Positions 32,801 through 43,160 of a stretch of DNA of 64,000 nt are shown here, in pieces. The first letter of the stretch is position 1; every line of letters begins with the position of its first letter. The notes below the pieces were generated by a model, which did not search any database, had not been told where the DNA came from, and worked only from the letters and a program-made list of their open reading frames with translations. The position numbers were made by a program, and so were the translations under genes. The stretch is from Oscheius sp. JU75 (Eukaryota > Nematoda > Chromadorea > Rhabditida > Rhabditidae): assembly GCA_037178855.1 (NCBI GenBank), contig JASJZC010000002.1:2232001-2296000 (forward strand). The letters run 5' to 3'.

Positions 32801-35661
32801 CATCTTTCCGTTTGTGGTCGAAGATGCAACTAACAGATACAAACCCATTTCCTATCAGATCCTGTCAGAACTGATTCTGTTCCTAAAGAGCTAACTTTGC
32901 ATCCAAAACAACTTATTGACTCAGATCCAAAATTTGGCAAGTCAACCTAAAACTCCACTAGAGAGAGCTAGTTATCCAAGTCGTCGGAAGCTGTCGTCGC
33001 TCTACCATGATAAACTCTACCAGGGTACGTAGAAGGGAGTCGAGGCAGTCACAGTCTCTGAAGTCGCGTTCCTCATGGGACTCCAGTTCTCTATCATGAA
33101 GGAAGCTCTTCCTCGTCGTGCTCTTTAGCTTCACCATGCTGTCTGCCGCCTACCCATGAAACTGCTACTTTCAAAGTACAAGCTACCCGGACAGCAGCCG
33201 TCTCGACCAAGTCGTCGTCTCCCAAAGTGTAAGCTACCAAGACAGACACAGTCTCGGCCGCTCACTGTTTGCTAGTTTCCAAAGTTGCGGAAGGATCTAT
33301 TCCAGTCGGCTCTACTCATTTGGGTAGTTGTGTCCTCTGAACAGCTCTTCTCCTAAGGCTACCAACATCTCTGAAGCCGCACCGAAGAAGGGTTTTGCTC
33401 CAGTCGGTCCTACTCTTCTTGGCAGTTTCATCATCTGGGCTCTTCTGGATAACCACTATACCAGCCACGGAACTGCTACTCCCAAAGCAACTACCGAAAG
33501 CGTCTCTCGAAAAGAAGTGCAGCTCCCCCCACAGCTGCCAAGGCAGCCACCGTCTCCGAAGCTACTATGAGGAAGGACTCTACTCGAAGGATAGGATAAA
33601 CACTCTTCCCTTTCCTTTTTCCTCTGTTCTAGTAGGAACTCCTGTACGTACGACTAAAATTTACTGTGATATCACTGGAAGGATAGTATCTCTGCCTTCT
33701 CCGTGTCTGGTAGACACTACTGACTAGGTCCTGTTCATTGTTACCTATAGACCACTCGATATGCTGACTCACTGTCTTTTTAGTCTCCTGTCCAGATGTT
33801 GAGCACGACCTACCTCTTGACAGAGACCACTTGTCCCTTGTTCATTTGGTAACCTACTGTTACACTCTCTCTCTCTCTCTTGTCCAACTAGTGTTATCTT
33901 CTTCAATGTCCAACTGATGGTCTACAGATACTCTCTCGATGTATCAGACTAATCCCCTTGACTACCAGACCCGTTCATCCAGTGTGTGACTCGAAGTCTA
34001 ACTGAACTGCTGTTCTGGTAGGTTATCTAGATACTGTCTCAAATGTTCTGACTGTTCTGTTTGATTATCATTCCGGTTCAACTGGTAACCCACCTTTTCC
34101 ACCTCATTCTGACTGATCAGGAAAGTTTCTCCATGTGTGAAACTGGCGACCTGTCGGAAAGCATTGTATCCCTCCGAGGTCTGGTCCATCGGTCCGTATT
34201 GACCATCCTGGATGAGGTAGAAAAAGATCTTGCTCTTCCAATATAGAGCATCTGTGGCCACATAGAGATACTGTGACCTTTCCAAAAAGGGAACATAAGT
34301 CGCTGGAGCAGCATCGGATTCCAGTCGATCCGTGAAGACAAGGACAATCGAATCCGGATGAATTGGTCTGGATCGCTAGATTTTTCAGGTGTACTCTTGA
34401 CCTACTGTTGTTCCAAAGCACTTCTTATAGCTTGAAGCGTCGGCTGGTCTTGGGATTCTGTTCCGTTAGACCAGACATCAGCTGTCCGGATCTTGTCCAC
34501 GAATGTTGTCAAGTCTGTGTATGTGTTTGGACTAAAGACTTGACCGATATCTGTGAACGGGTGGTGTTTCTGGCCGGAAAGGAAAACCAACTGCTCTTGT
34601 AGTAAAGTACCAAAATGTAGTTGTCGATGTAGCCTGGCTCATTGGCTTGCAGTTGGTTGACAGTCTGTGTGACAGAGTTGGCAATGACATCTCTCGTCCC
34701 CATCATGGACTGTGTTGTAGGGAAAACTAACACAAAACTTCTCTTCTTCCCTATTCTGTTGTCCTCGACTGGTGGTCGACATCCTCCTGAAGAATCTTTG
34801 TTTCTCTCTGTCTCCCTGTATCTCCGTATCTGTCCCTCTGTCTCTGTCTCTCTGTCACTTACTGTTCTCACAGTGGAGTCCTTCAAAACCTGGAGGACAG
34901 ACACAAGGCCGCAAACCATTACCATGTTTCCCGTTGTTCATGCATCTGGAACCACGTAACTCTCAGGCTTTCAAACTACTCACATCACAGATCGACAATC
35001 AGATCCCGTAGTGTAGGGCGGACAAATGCAAGTTTTGTTGTCCACTGTCGTTCCACCATTTTGACAGAGATCTGGTTCGTAAGAGTTCGAAACCGTATTT
35101 GCTATGGACCTTTTCGGTCGAGGGTGATCTGCAAGGCTACAGTATTCTTTGGCTCGGCTTTAGTTAAATACTGTCATCCTAATTTTTTTTTATTGTGTAC
35201 CTAGTATGAGACCATTAGCCCAGCCCCGGGTTCCTTACCAATCTGCCACCAGATAATCGGGTCGACTGTTGGAAGTCGCTTTAGTATGGTCAGCATGTCA
35301 TCCACTGTTCGTTGCGCCGATGTTATCACCGCCTTGAAGCCTACAGACTCCCCTCCATTGCTGAAATATAAAATTAGTTATGGGTGTTTGTACTATTTCC
35401 TGCCTGATAGACTCAAGATGGGCTTCGAGGTCTTCAGCTTCCTCCGAAATCTATGAGAAGGGTACAAATCTTTGGGAGAGACGCACCTGGCTCTGAACTA
35501 TTTGCTGAACATTCTCTAGTTTGATAAATTCGGAGAAGGGCAGATTTCTTATGAGTCCATAGACTTCAACATGTGTATAACAATTTCCTAAACAGACATT
35601 TCAATCATTCAAAACCAATCGTACCAAAAACGGGAAGAAATAGGATTAGCGCAAGGAGCAT
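29840..35661 (-). CDS. Large secreted EGF / VWA-like surface protein, copy 1 (IRG-7/DCT-17-like)
   Basis: Many short exons on the minus strand. Signal peptide MLLALILFLPVFG (start 35661); mature start CYTHVEVYGLIRNLPFSEF; a helical segment ending DPIIWWQIG; two EGF-like modules (LCQNGGTTVDNKTCICPP and CVCPPGFEGLHC); a VWA-like domain beginning KRSFVLVFPTTQSM (34.8-34.1 kb); a middle beta domain; a second VWA-like domain with QQIVFVVEISSQM (31.7 kb); further beta domains; two C-terminal EGF modules (CSCAAGYTGEFC, CACQEGFTGEFC); a Ser/Thr-rich stalk; and hydrophobic tail SLRFLTTLVLLSLSYCLI, consistent with a GPI-anchor signal. Neither VWA-like domain shows the canonical DxSxS metal site. Family likeness to nematode intestinal/immune IRG-7-type proteins is from recall. 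Contains one enlarged intron (32751-34100). Head-to-head paralogue at 43161-47742. Confidence 0.78.
32751..34100. repeat. Enlarged intron with degenerate short repeats inside the VWA-like gene copy 1
   Basis: This interval separates the exon ending ISQNEVEK from the exon starting IFTNDIPFFYK. In the paralogue the same intron is only 45 nt. It contains irregular repeats around AAAG(T)-AAGCTACC and GTCGTC (33000-33570). On the plus strand these read as scattered PKAT blocks (SSPKATNISEAAPKKG, TATPKATTESVSRKE), interrupted by stops. Confidence 0.5.
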
Positions 35662-35980
35662 TTGAAGAGAGGCTCCGTTATCGGTGCATCTTCCGCTGGG
35701 AGAGACATTTGTAGAGAGAACTGTTTGGACAGTGATTAAGCGGCTGATAAGATTGAATGTTCCAAAACTTGGTCAAAAAGTTTCAGAAAACAACCGGTAT
35801 AGACAGACCGAGAGACAGAGTTTTTATCTTAGCTAAAAGCTTCCTCGCTTCTGCTACACGACAATTCCATCCGTTCGTGACTTAAAATTCAATTTTAAAT
35901 CTGGGCAGCAAATGTAGCGGATTGTAGCCAAAACAAAGTAGAATGCCGTCAGAGTTATTTGTCAGAAAAGCAAAAACGAT
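35662..35980. other. Upstream region of the VWA-like gene copy 1
   Basis: Short 5' flank between the gene start and the tRNA. No coding signal. It presumably holds the promoter of the minus-strand gene, but no element is recognisable by eye. Confidence 0.4.
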
Positions 35981-36053
35981 TGCCCCGAACCAGGATCGAA
36001 CTGGTGACCTTTAGATCTTCAGTCTAACGCTCTCCCAACTGAGCTATCGAGGC
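35981..36053 (-). tRNA. tRNA-Phe (GAA)
   Basis: Read on the minus strand, a full cloverleaf of 73 nt: acceptor GCCTCGA pairing with TCGGGGC (one G-U) plus discriminator A, D arm with AGCTCAGTTGGGAGAGC, anticodon loop CTGAAGA with anticodon GAA, and T loop GTTCGATCCTGG. A box TAGCTCAGTTGG and B box GTTCGATCC match pol III internal promoters. No intron. Confidence 0.96.
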
Positions 36054-36238
36054 ACATGTCTGAAGTGTATTCCAGTCAATTTGACGTACTGAGGGGTAAT
36101 GCTAGTATATTGTTCACTCTTAAAATGTTTCAAGTGAGTTCCCAGACAGTCTTCGAGCATTTTTATTTACAAACAAGTGAGATTCATTCGTCTTATTGAT
36201 ACACGAGAAAGGGGAAAGGCTTCGGAAGGGAAGAAAGG

Positions 36239-38243
36239 TTATGAATGCACATTTACCGGTAACGTGATGGCGTAGACGCTCTTCTTGACTTGGCGCTCGT
36301 GAGCAGCATTCTAAACTTTCTTTTCAAAATTTCCAAAGAAAAATACCTGTAATTTTCTATTCATTCTCTCCACCCAGGGAGTGGACTGAACAAGTACTAT
36401 GGGAAGGAGGACGAGGGCGTGGAAGACACCTGGAAAGAGCAACAATAGTTTGGTTTTGGGAACTTCTTGTACTATCGTTGTTAATTTTCCTTTGTGAACT
36501 TGTCTCCTTTTCACTTCACCACGATTGTCTCTTGTCCTGTCCCTGTCTTTTGACTCTTCTTTGTCTCTATCAGCCTATCATTTCGTCCTCATATCTTCTC
36601 TGTCAGCTTGCCGAGCTTTCCGTGTTCACTTGTCCGTATCAGCCCCTGTCTTTTCATTGTCTCTATTAACTAAGCTCACACTGTAATTTGTCTGTGTTAA
36701 CGGTTGTTGTCACTATCAGTCAGCAGGTCAACTGACTTTGATTGTCCCCTATCTCTATCAACCAGTGTTTCGTTCATATCCCGAACGTAACGATAACTCT
36801 TGACACTGTCTGTCAGTCCGCCCTGGATCCATCAGACTGACACCTGCTCCTCATGTGTTAATCGGGTGGTCAGCCTCGGTCAGTTGTTACAAGCACTTTC
36901 ATTCAGTCTCTGTCAACCTGTGACTGCACCGCTCCTAGACTGATTCTGTCTGTCAACCTGTCCCCGATGTTCTTCCTGTCAAATCACGACTAGGCTTGAC
37001 ATCTGTTTTTGATTAAGGCCCAAGACTTGCTTGCTCTGAGAGCAACCTACCAATGACCAGGACGAGGAAGATTGTCTTGAAGAAGACAAGAACCATGTAG
37101 GAGTCAATGAAGGCGAGTACTGTCACTCCCAAAATAGTCGACAGAGAGCCGTGAACCACTGGCCAGGCTAGCTTCTCCATCGAGTCTATGCACCGTTCCC
37201 GCGCAGTGAGTTTGCCCTCATTGCTCACGAAGCCGTGAGTTATGTGAGCAGAGAACTCGATTGAGAAACCAATACTCATGATGATGGTGATCATAGAGAT
37301 CGGATCCAGCTTGACGGACCACAGAGACAGCATTCCAATGACTCCAAGGTCGATAGTGATGATGGCTATTGTGATCCAAAGGGAGCAGAGAGGGTTGGGG
37401 ATGAAGAGAAGTGCAATGATGACCATGCAGATGACAGCCAGAGAGTCGTTTTGGATCGTAGAGGGCAGAATGACATTCAGCTGATCGGCAATGGCTCGAC
37501 TCTGCTGATATGTCACTATGTCCAGCTCGGGATGTCGGGCAGCAATGTTCCGGAGCTCTTGGGTGACCCTGAGAGAGGGAATGTGACAAAAAAAAAGAGG
37601 GATACTCACATGACTAAGTCGGTAGGGGTACTAAAGTGGTGGACACCGATTCTGAAGCGGAAAGACTTGAGCTCCAGCTTGTCATAGTCGTCGGAGTTGG
37701 CCCAGACAAAGTCCAGAGCCCTGGAAGTTGAAGGAGTGTCACTGTTACTCTCTTACCAAAGCTTGTAAAAGGCAAACAGCTGCGACCATTCGTAGACTCC
37801 AATAACCCAAGACTCTCTGTCATCATTGAGATAAGAACCGGTCAAGTTGGCATAGTTGATGTACTCTCTAAGCCACATTGTGGTTCCTTTCGCTCCGAGA
37901 CCTGAGTCTGTTTTTTAGAAGTTCATAAGTTTTGTTACCATAGTGAATATTCTCGAACTCTTGAGTCAGATTCTCGATGATCTCCCGGTTTGTGGCATTG
38001 GTCATGTCCGGAGCTGTCTTGACAGCAATCTCTATCTGATCCCCACCATGGAAAAGTTCAATCTCCTTTGACAAGGCTTCAACTAGGGGATCAGTGCGGA
38101 GAAGAAGTTTGTCGTAGTCGAGACCCTGTTCCATGACTGTGATTCCGTAGGTGGAGACAGCCACGTAGACAACGAAAATGATACCGACCATAGTTTTGGT
38201 CACAGGGTGAAGAAGGACTGGGACGTAGTAGTCTCTGAAGAAG

Positions 38244-38275
<32 letters not shown>

Positions 38276-40691
38276 CCTACCTGAAGAACCGTCCCATGGC
38301 TCCGTGACTCTTCAGCGCCAAATTGATCTCCGAGGGATCCGGAGAACTGTCGTAGGAGCCATGTCTCTTGGTCACTTGACCAGTCTGATCCTGCATTGAG
38401 CTCATGGAAGGCGACTTGTCCATGTCTTTCTTCTCCTCACTGTCTTTCTGACTCTTCTTCACCGGTCGCAATTGGTTGCTGTCACTACCGTAGAGATCAT
38501 CAGCTTTCATCAGGGGAAGGAAAGAATTTCTTCCTGCCAGTTGTGCCTTGCCGGAGATAACCATTAGGGCAGCAAAGAAGGTGACCTGGTAGAGGAAGGT
38601 GAAGAACATGCAGGCTGCCGTCATGGCGCAGAAGCCCTGGACGGCAATTATGTCAGTGAAGGTGCCCATGGCAAAGGAGAGCACGTCGGTCATTGAGGTG
38701 ATGAAGATGGCCACAGCGGACTCGGACATGGCCTCTACCATTCTCTCCTTGAGAGAAGTGTGATCTTTTCCAGGGAACTTGAGCTCGGTGTTGTGCCAAG
38801 CTGCCACAGCTATGAACATGTCGTCCACTCCGATCGCTGAAAGAGTACACTTGACAGAAAAACAGAGAGAAAGAGAGATAGAAACAAAGGGACACAAAGA
38901 CACAGAGATCTCTTTATCTGTCAGAACTAATCAGAGATTATGTCAACTTGTCAATCTGCGTCCCTACAGTATGTCGCCGCCAGTGCTGTCGCCTTCTTCG
39001 CTTCTCGTGAGAAGGAGCAGTCTACCAGAAGGAAGAATGCGACGATGAATTTATGTTATGGAATCTTCGTTCTTTCTGGATGGGAGGATAGTCTCGTCTA
39101 GTTATGTCAGGATCCCGAAACTACTGTTGCTCTAGCAGTCACAGTGGAGCTCTGGTAGCTTCTACATATCCCTAGCTCAGGTTAGTATTTTTTTGAATTT
39201 GCCTTATCTACCGTAGTCGAGAATTTGTTAATGTTTTGATTAGACTTTTACTATGAGACATAGAGACAGAGCAGGACAAAACTCACACAACACTAGGAAC
39301 GGTGCAATGAGAGTGATCTCTGCAAAGAACATTCCACACCAAAGCATCAGTCCGATTCCACTGAAGATGGCCAGTCCAGAAGAGAGTACACCTCCCAGTG
39401 CCAGCAGAGGTTTCGACCTCAGCCAATCAATACCCATAGTCCAGGAGCCGTCATTGGCAGAAAAGTTCCACTTGATCGAGTAAAAAGCAGTGAAGAGAAT
39501 AAGTACGACGACAGTGACAGTGAAATAGGGTTTTAATCGGTTGGCATTGTTGGTCAGACCCTGATCCACGCTTCGGGAATGCTTGATGTGACACTGATAC
39601 TGAATGTAATTCAGTCTCTGACTCAATCTTACCACAATGTTCGGATGATTCAAGTAGTTTTCCGTTATGAAATTGGCGGCCGCTTCTTCCCAAGCCTTCG
39701 AAACCTCGTTTACTTCCGGAGTGTCGAAGCGGAGGAAGTACCAAAGTCGCATGGCTCTGGCTATCTGAAACTCTTATTCGGGGTTACGGAAAGAAGAGTC
39801 ACCTTGATCGTATTGTTTGGGAAAGTATCAACACCTCCAACGTTGAAGGCTATGTAGACGCCGGTTCCGTTCTCGTTGACTCGAGGGTAGGAGACAGAGA
39901 TACCTCTGAAACAGGCTCAACCATTGTCTCTCTGTCTATCTCTCTGCTTCTCTGCCCTTCATTTCTAGACCCACTTCGAGTTCAGTTCATGTCTCCTCTT
40001 CAGCATTGTGATAATACCCGTCTGTCGGTAGCACTCCCCATACCAGTTCATACAAACATCCTAGAACCGTATTTCTGTACCCATTACAACCCAAAACTAC
40101 CTGGAAAGAGACAGTCTCATTGATCCCCTCTGTCCCATTCCCTCGCCAAGCCTTCTTCATGGGAAAGGTGACATTATCGGCTACTTCTCTCTCCAATAAT
40201 TCGATATCTTTCAAGTATTTATCTGAATTCGGCTCAAGATTAGTATGTCTCTCCCGTACCTTCTAATAAATTGGGATAGGACCCGTTCTCGTATTGCACT
40301 CCATGTACGACTAGATAGAAATACCTCGTCCATTCAAAAGTCCTCTCCGGAAGGAATTCTTCTGATTTGAGGGGCCACAACTGAAAAGTATCACTGTCAC
40401 TGTCACTGTCGCTATCACTGACCTCACTAAAAGTGCGCTCTTCGACCCAAGAAGGCGCTCCAGTAGGAGTATACAATTTTCTAGCATCTAGAAGAGTCAG
40501 CTCCTTGATCCAATAGAAGCCGCCTCCTAACAAGGCTGTTAGCACTACGGGAGCTATCAAAAATATCTAAACAATGATAATTTACGGTCCTTTAAAGTGC
40601 TCACAATATAATAATCAACTAAGAGATGCCGAGTGTACCAGGCAAACGCCCGCTCCAACTTCTTGTCCAGCGTCGGAAAGACGCATTTCAT
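36239..40691 (-). CDS. Patched-related (PTR) transmembrane protein with sterol-sensing domain
   Basis: About a dozen minus-strand exons. Start 40691: ATG directly after AAAATTCCAG, a candidate trans-splice acceptor. N-terminus [18 protein letters not shown]1 [19 protein letters not shown], extracellular loop, then the sterol-sensing domain: [49 protein letters not shown], the diagnostic [29 protein letters not shown] and [20 protein letters not shown]. Second half: [52 protein letters not shown] and [24 protein letters not shown], joined across a 600-nt intron. The halves mirror RND permease topology. Nematode PTRs act in apical membranes in cuticle formation, moulting and lipid handling (family knowledge). 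About 900 residues, intact. A cytoplasmic insert rich in Lys/Asp/Ser follows the SSD. Confidence 0.92.
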
Positions 40692-43160
40692 CTGGAATTT
40701 TTTTTATTTTTGGTACAAAGAGGAAAAAAGAATAAAATATCAATGACCTTTTGAACGAGTCACAGTTTATGACGTCTGGTCTATTTGAAAGTTTGGATGA
40801 GACCTATTGTTGAGTTGTTTGGCGAGAAAATTGCATGTTGATGTCAATAAGCAGTTAGAGGAAAAGATGTAAACAATGTAGGAACGAAGTGAAAACGAAA
40901 AAGTAAAGGAATAATCGGAAAATAAAGAATTTCAGATATCCAGTCGGTTTGGAAATCCCGAAATTTGCTTATCGAGAGTACTGATCAAATCTTGACTACC
41001 TACTCAGTTGGCTATCCCTGATTAGGGTATAATAATGCTTCCAAGCTGGATTGGGGTAAAAAGAAATGGTATACGAAGCCGTTTCAGAAGAGGAGTCAGT
41101 CTACCATAGAGATATGTCGTGTCAAAACCTCGAACTTCGATTTAGAGTGAGCAGGCCGGTCCAGTGGCCAACAGAAATAATTGTTTCGCATAGAACGAGA
41201 ACTGTTGAAAAAGAAAACAGAGAACAGCAAAAATCTTGTACCTGTGGGATACTCAAAGTTTGTGAAAAATCTATTAGAGATACATAGAGGCAGTCTGACA
41301 GAGAGAGAACTCCCAAACATGATTGTAGTTTGCGCGATTTTGTCCCCTAGTCTAAAAAGTGAACCTAACTGTCACTTCCTGGCGATTAGCCGCGGAAGAG
41401 ACGTAACAACTTTCGCCCCGAAACACTCATTCTCGGGTTAACGTTCAGGGTCAAAGGTAAGAACAAGACTGACCGAACTTGAAGCAGAGGACAGCTTCTA
41501 AAGCGGGACGACCTTGAGAAAGAGAGTAAGGAGGAGGTTTAAGACTAGTGGAGGTCGAACAAGCGGAATACGAGGGATCATCTCCTAATTGGGCACAGCC
41601 GTGCTGGGCTACCCCAAGCAAGAAGGAAGAGCCTAATTGTCTGTTCGTCAAGAGGAGTCAGAGAAAAATCAGACGGGTCGGGTATCAAACCTGCCAGTTT
41701 GAAATAAGAACTGGGCGCGTGAGAAGAATTGATCATTAGGGGCTAGCTGTTGGTGGATAAGTGATAGCTGCCAGTCTTTCTTATTGGCGCTAATGAATGG
41801 AACAGAAATGGGAATTGAATAGAGAGACAGAGAGACAGAAAGACCTACTGAAAGAGTTGATGATCATTCCTTTCGAACCGTTCTACGTAGTACACTCCAA
41901 ACTCTAATTGAATCGGCGAAACTCATGTATCAGACCGGAGAGAAAAACTTATTGACCTCTGTTTTCACTTTTTTAATGGAAGCAACATTAGGACAACACA
42001 CTTGGCCCGATCCCTTTCCCTTGTTGGTTTTCTATTCTTCATGTGGAGCACATCAAGAAAATACAATGACAAATACATTCCCAGGTGTTTGATACCGTAC
42101 AGGAGACAGTAAGGCGCCTTAGGATGATAGATAAGCTAAGTGACAGATAAGGAAATAGAAAGAGAGTGAGTCAAACAGTATAGAGTAAGAGAGACGTTCA
42201 ACTCTTAAAGTTTCTAATCGGTTTAGCCTGTTTGAAGCTTGAAAACACAAAAACGTGTTGCTCGCAGTTTTCGAGAATGTTCGCATGTCCATCTCGCAAC
42301 ATACGATTCGCAATTCAAAAGGGTTTCTAACCTGTTCTCAGATATCCAATAGGTACATGTGATTTACAGCCACTGATGGACACATTTTGGCCAACTTTCA
42401 CCCTCTGTGTTCTGACTCTTTCCCTCCCTCTCTCTCAACCGGTCTCCTTTTGGAAGTTGTTATGCAACATTGAGGGCAGTGAGGGGAACAGGACAACAGC
42501 TAGTAACATGAGGTTGGAAATTGGAGAAGAGGGCAGGGGGAGGAAGCAACTTTTGACAGTTTTCTACGTTCTTTTCTTTCCTGGGCATAATAAGGAAAAA
42601 AGGATATCAATGAAAAATGGAGTGCAAGAAATGGAAGATGACCGACAGAGCATAATTGCCGAAGAAAGAAGTGTTGTTGACATGCGAACACAGAATATTC
42701 CGGAAGAGACTCGAAAACAACCCTTAGAGGTGGGGTGGGTGGGAAAAGTGATCATGAACAAGGTGTTAGCCGCTTCGAAATAGCCAGGGGGAGATCGAAA
42801 CGAGTCTTCTTCTCGCGCTCCATTCGCACCATCACTATGAAGCCATTCTTTCTTGTTAACTGACTGCCGGATAGTTTAACTTTCGCGTCATTTTCGATGG
42901 AACGGAAGCGGTGATCAGATAGAAACGTGGAAGGATGGCTTAAGGGTTAATTGCATTGTACTATGCTGTCCTAATGGTTCTCTTCAGGGCAAGCAGAGAA
43001 TTTTGGTCTCTCTGTCAGTGATTTTCTGAAAATCGAGGCACAAATTTTGAGAGCTCTTAACCTTATCAGTGACTGCACTGTTCAAACAGTCATCCATTCA
43101 AATCCCTCCTTAAAACAGGAGAAGATGCGTCGATAACAAACTGTCCCGAAGTGTGATTCA
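40692..43160. other. Intergenic region between PTR and the second VWA-like gene
   Basis: About 2.5 kb, shared upstream space of two divergent genes. Mostly featureless; purine tract with GAGACAGAGAGACAGAAAGAC at 41820-41845. One candidate small gene at 42376-42783 is listed separately. Overlapping open frames at 41066-41320 on both strands show nothing recognisable. Confidence 0.45.
42376..42783 (+). CDS. Possible small secreted protein (weak)
   Basis: A single 135-codon frame, ATG soon after GATTTACAG (a possible trans-splice acceptor). The N-terminus MDTFWPTFTLCVLTLSLPL looks like a signal peptide. The rest is polar, with no recognisable family. Codon content is not strongly gene-like and no introns are needed, which is unusual here, so it may be chance. 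Confidence 0.25.
   Translation: MDTFWPTFTLCVLTLSLPLSQPVSFWKLLCNIEGSEGNRTTASNMRLEIGEEGRGRKQLLTVFYVLFFPGHNKEKRISMKNGVQEMEDDRQSIIAEERSVVDMRTQNIPEETRKQPLEVGWVGKVIMNKVLAASK

Noticed and set aside
34509-34600. Apparent 22-nt intron in the first VWA-like domain of copy 1
   Set aside because: A later CACAG acceptor gives a 41-nt intron in the same frame.
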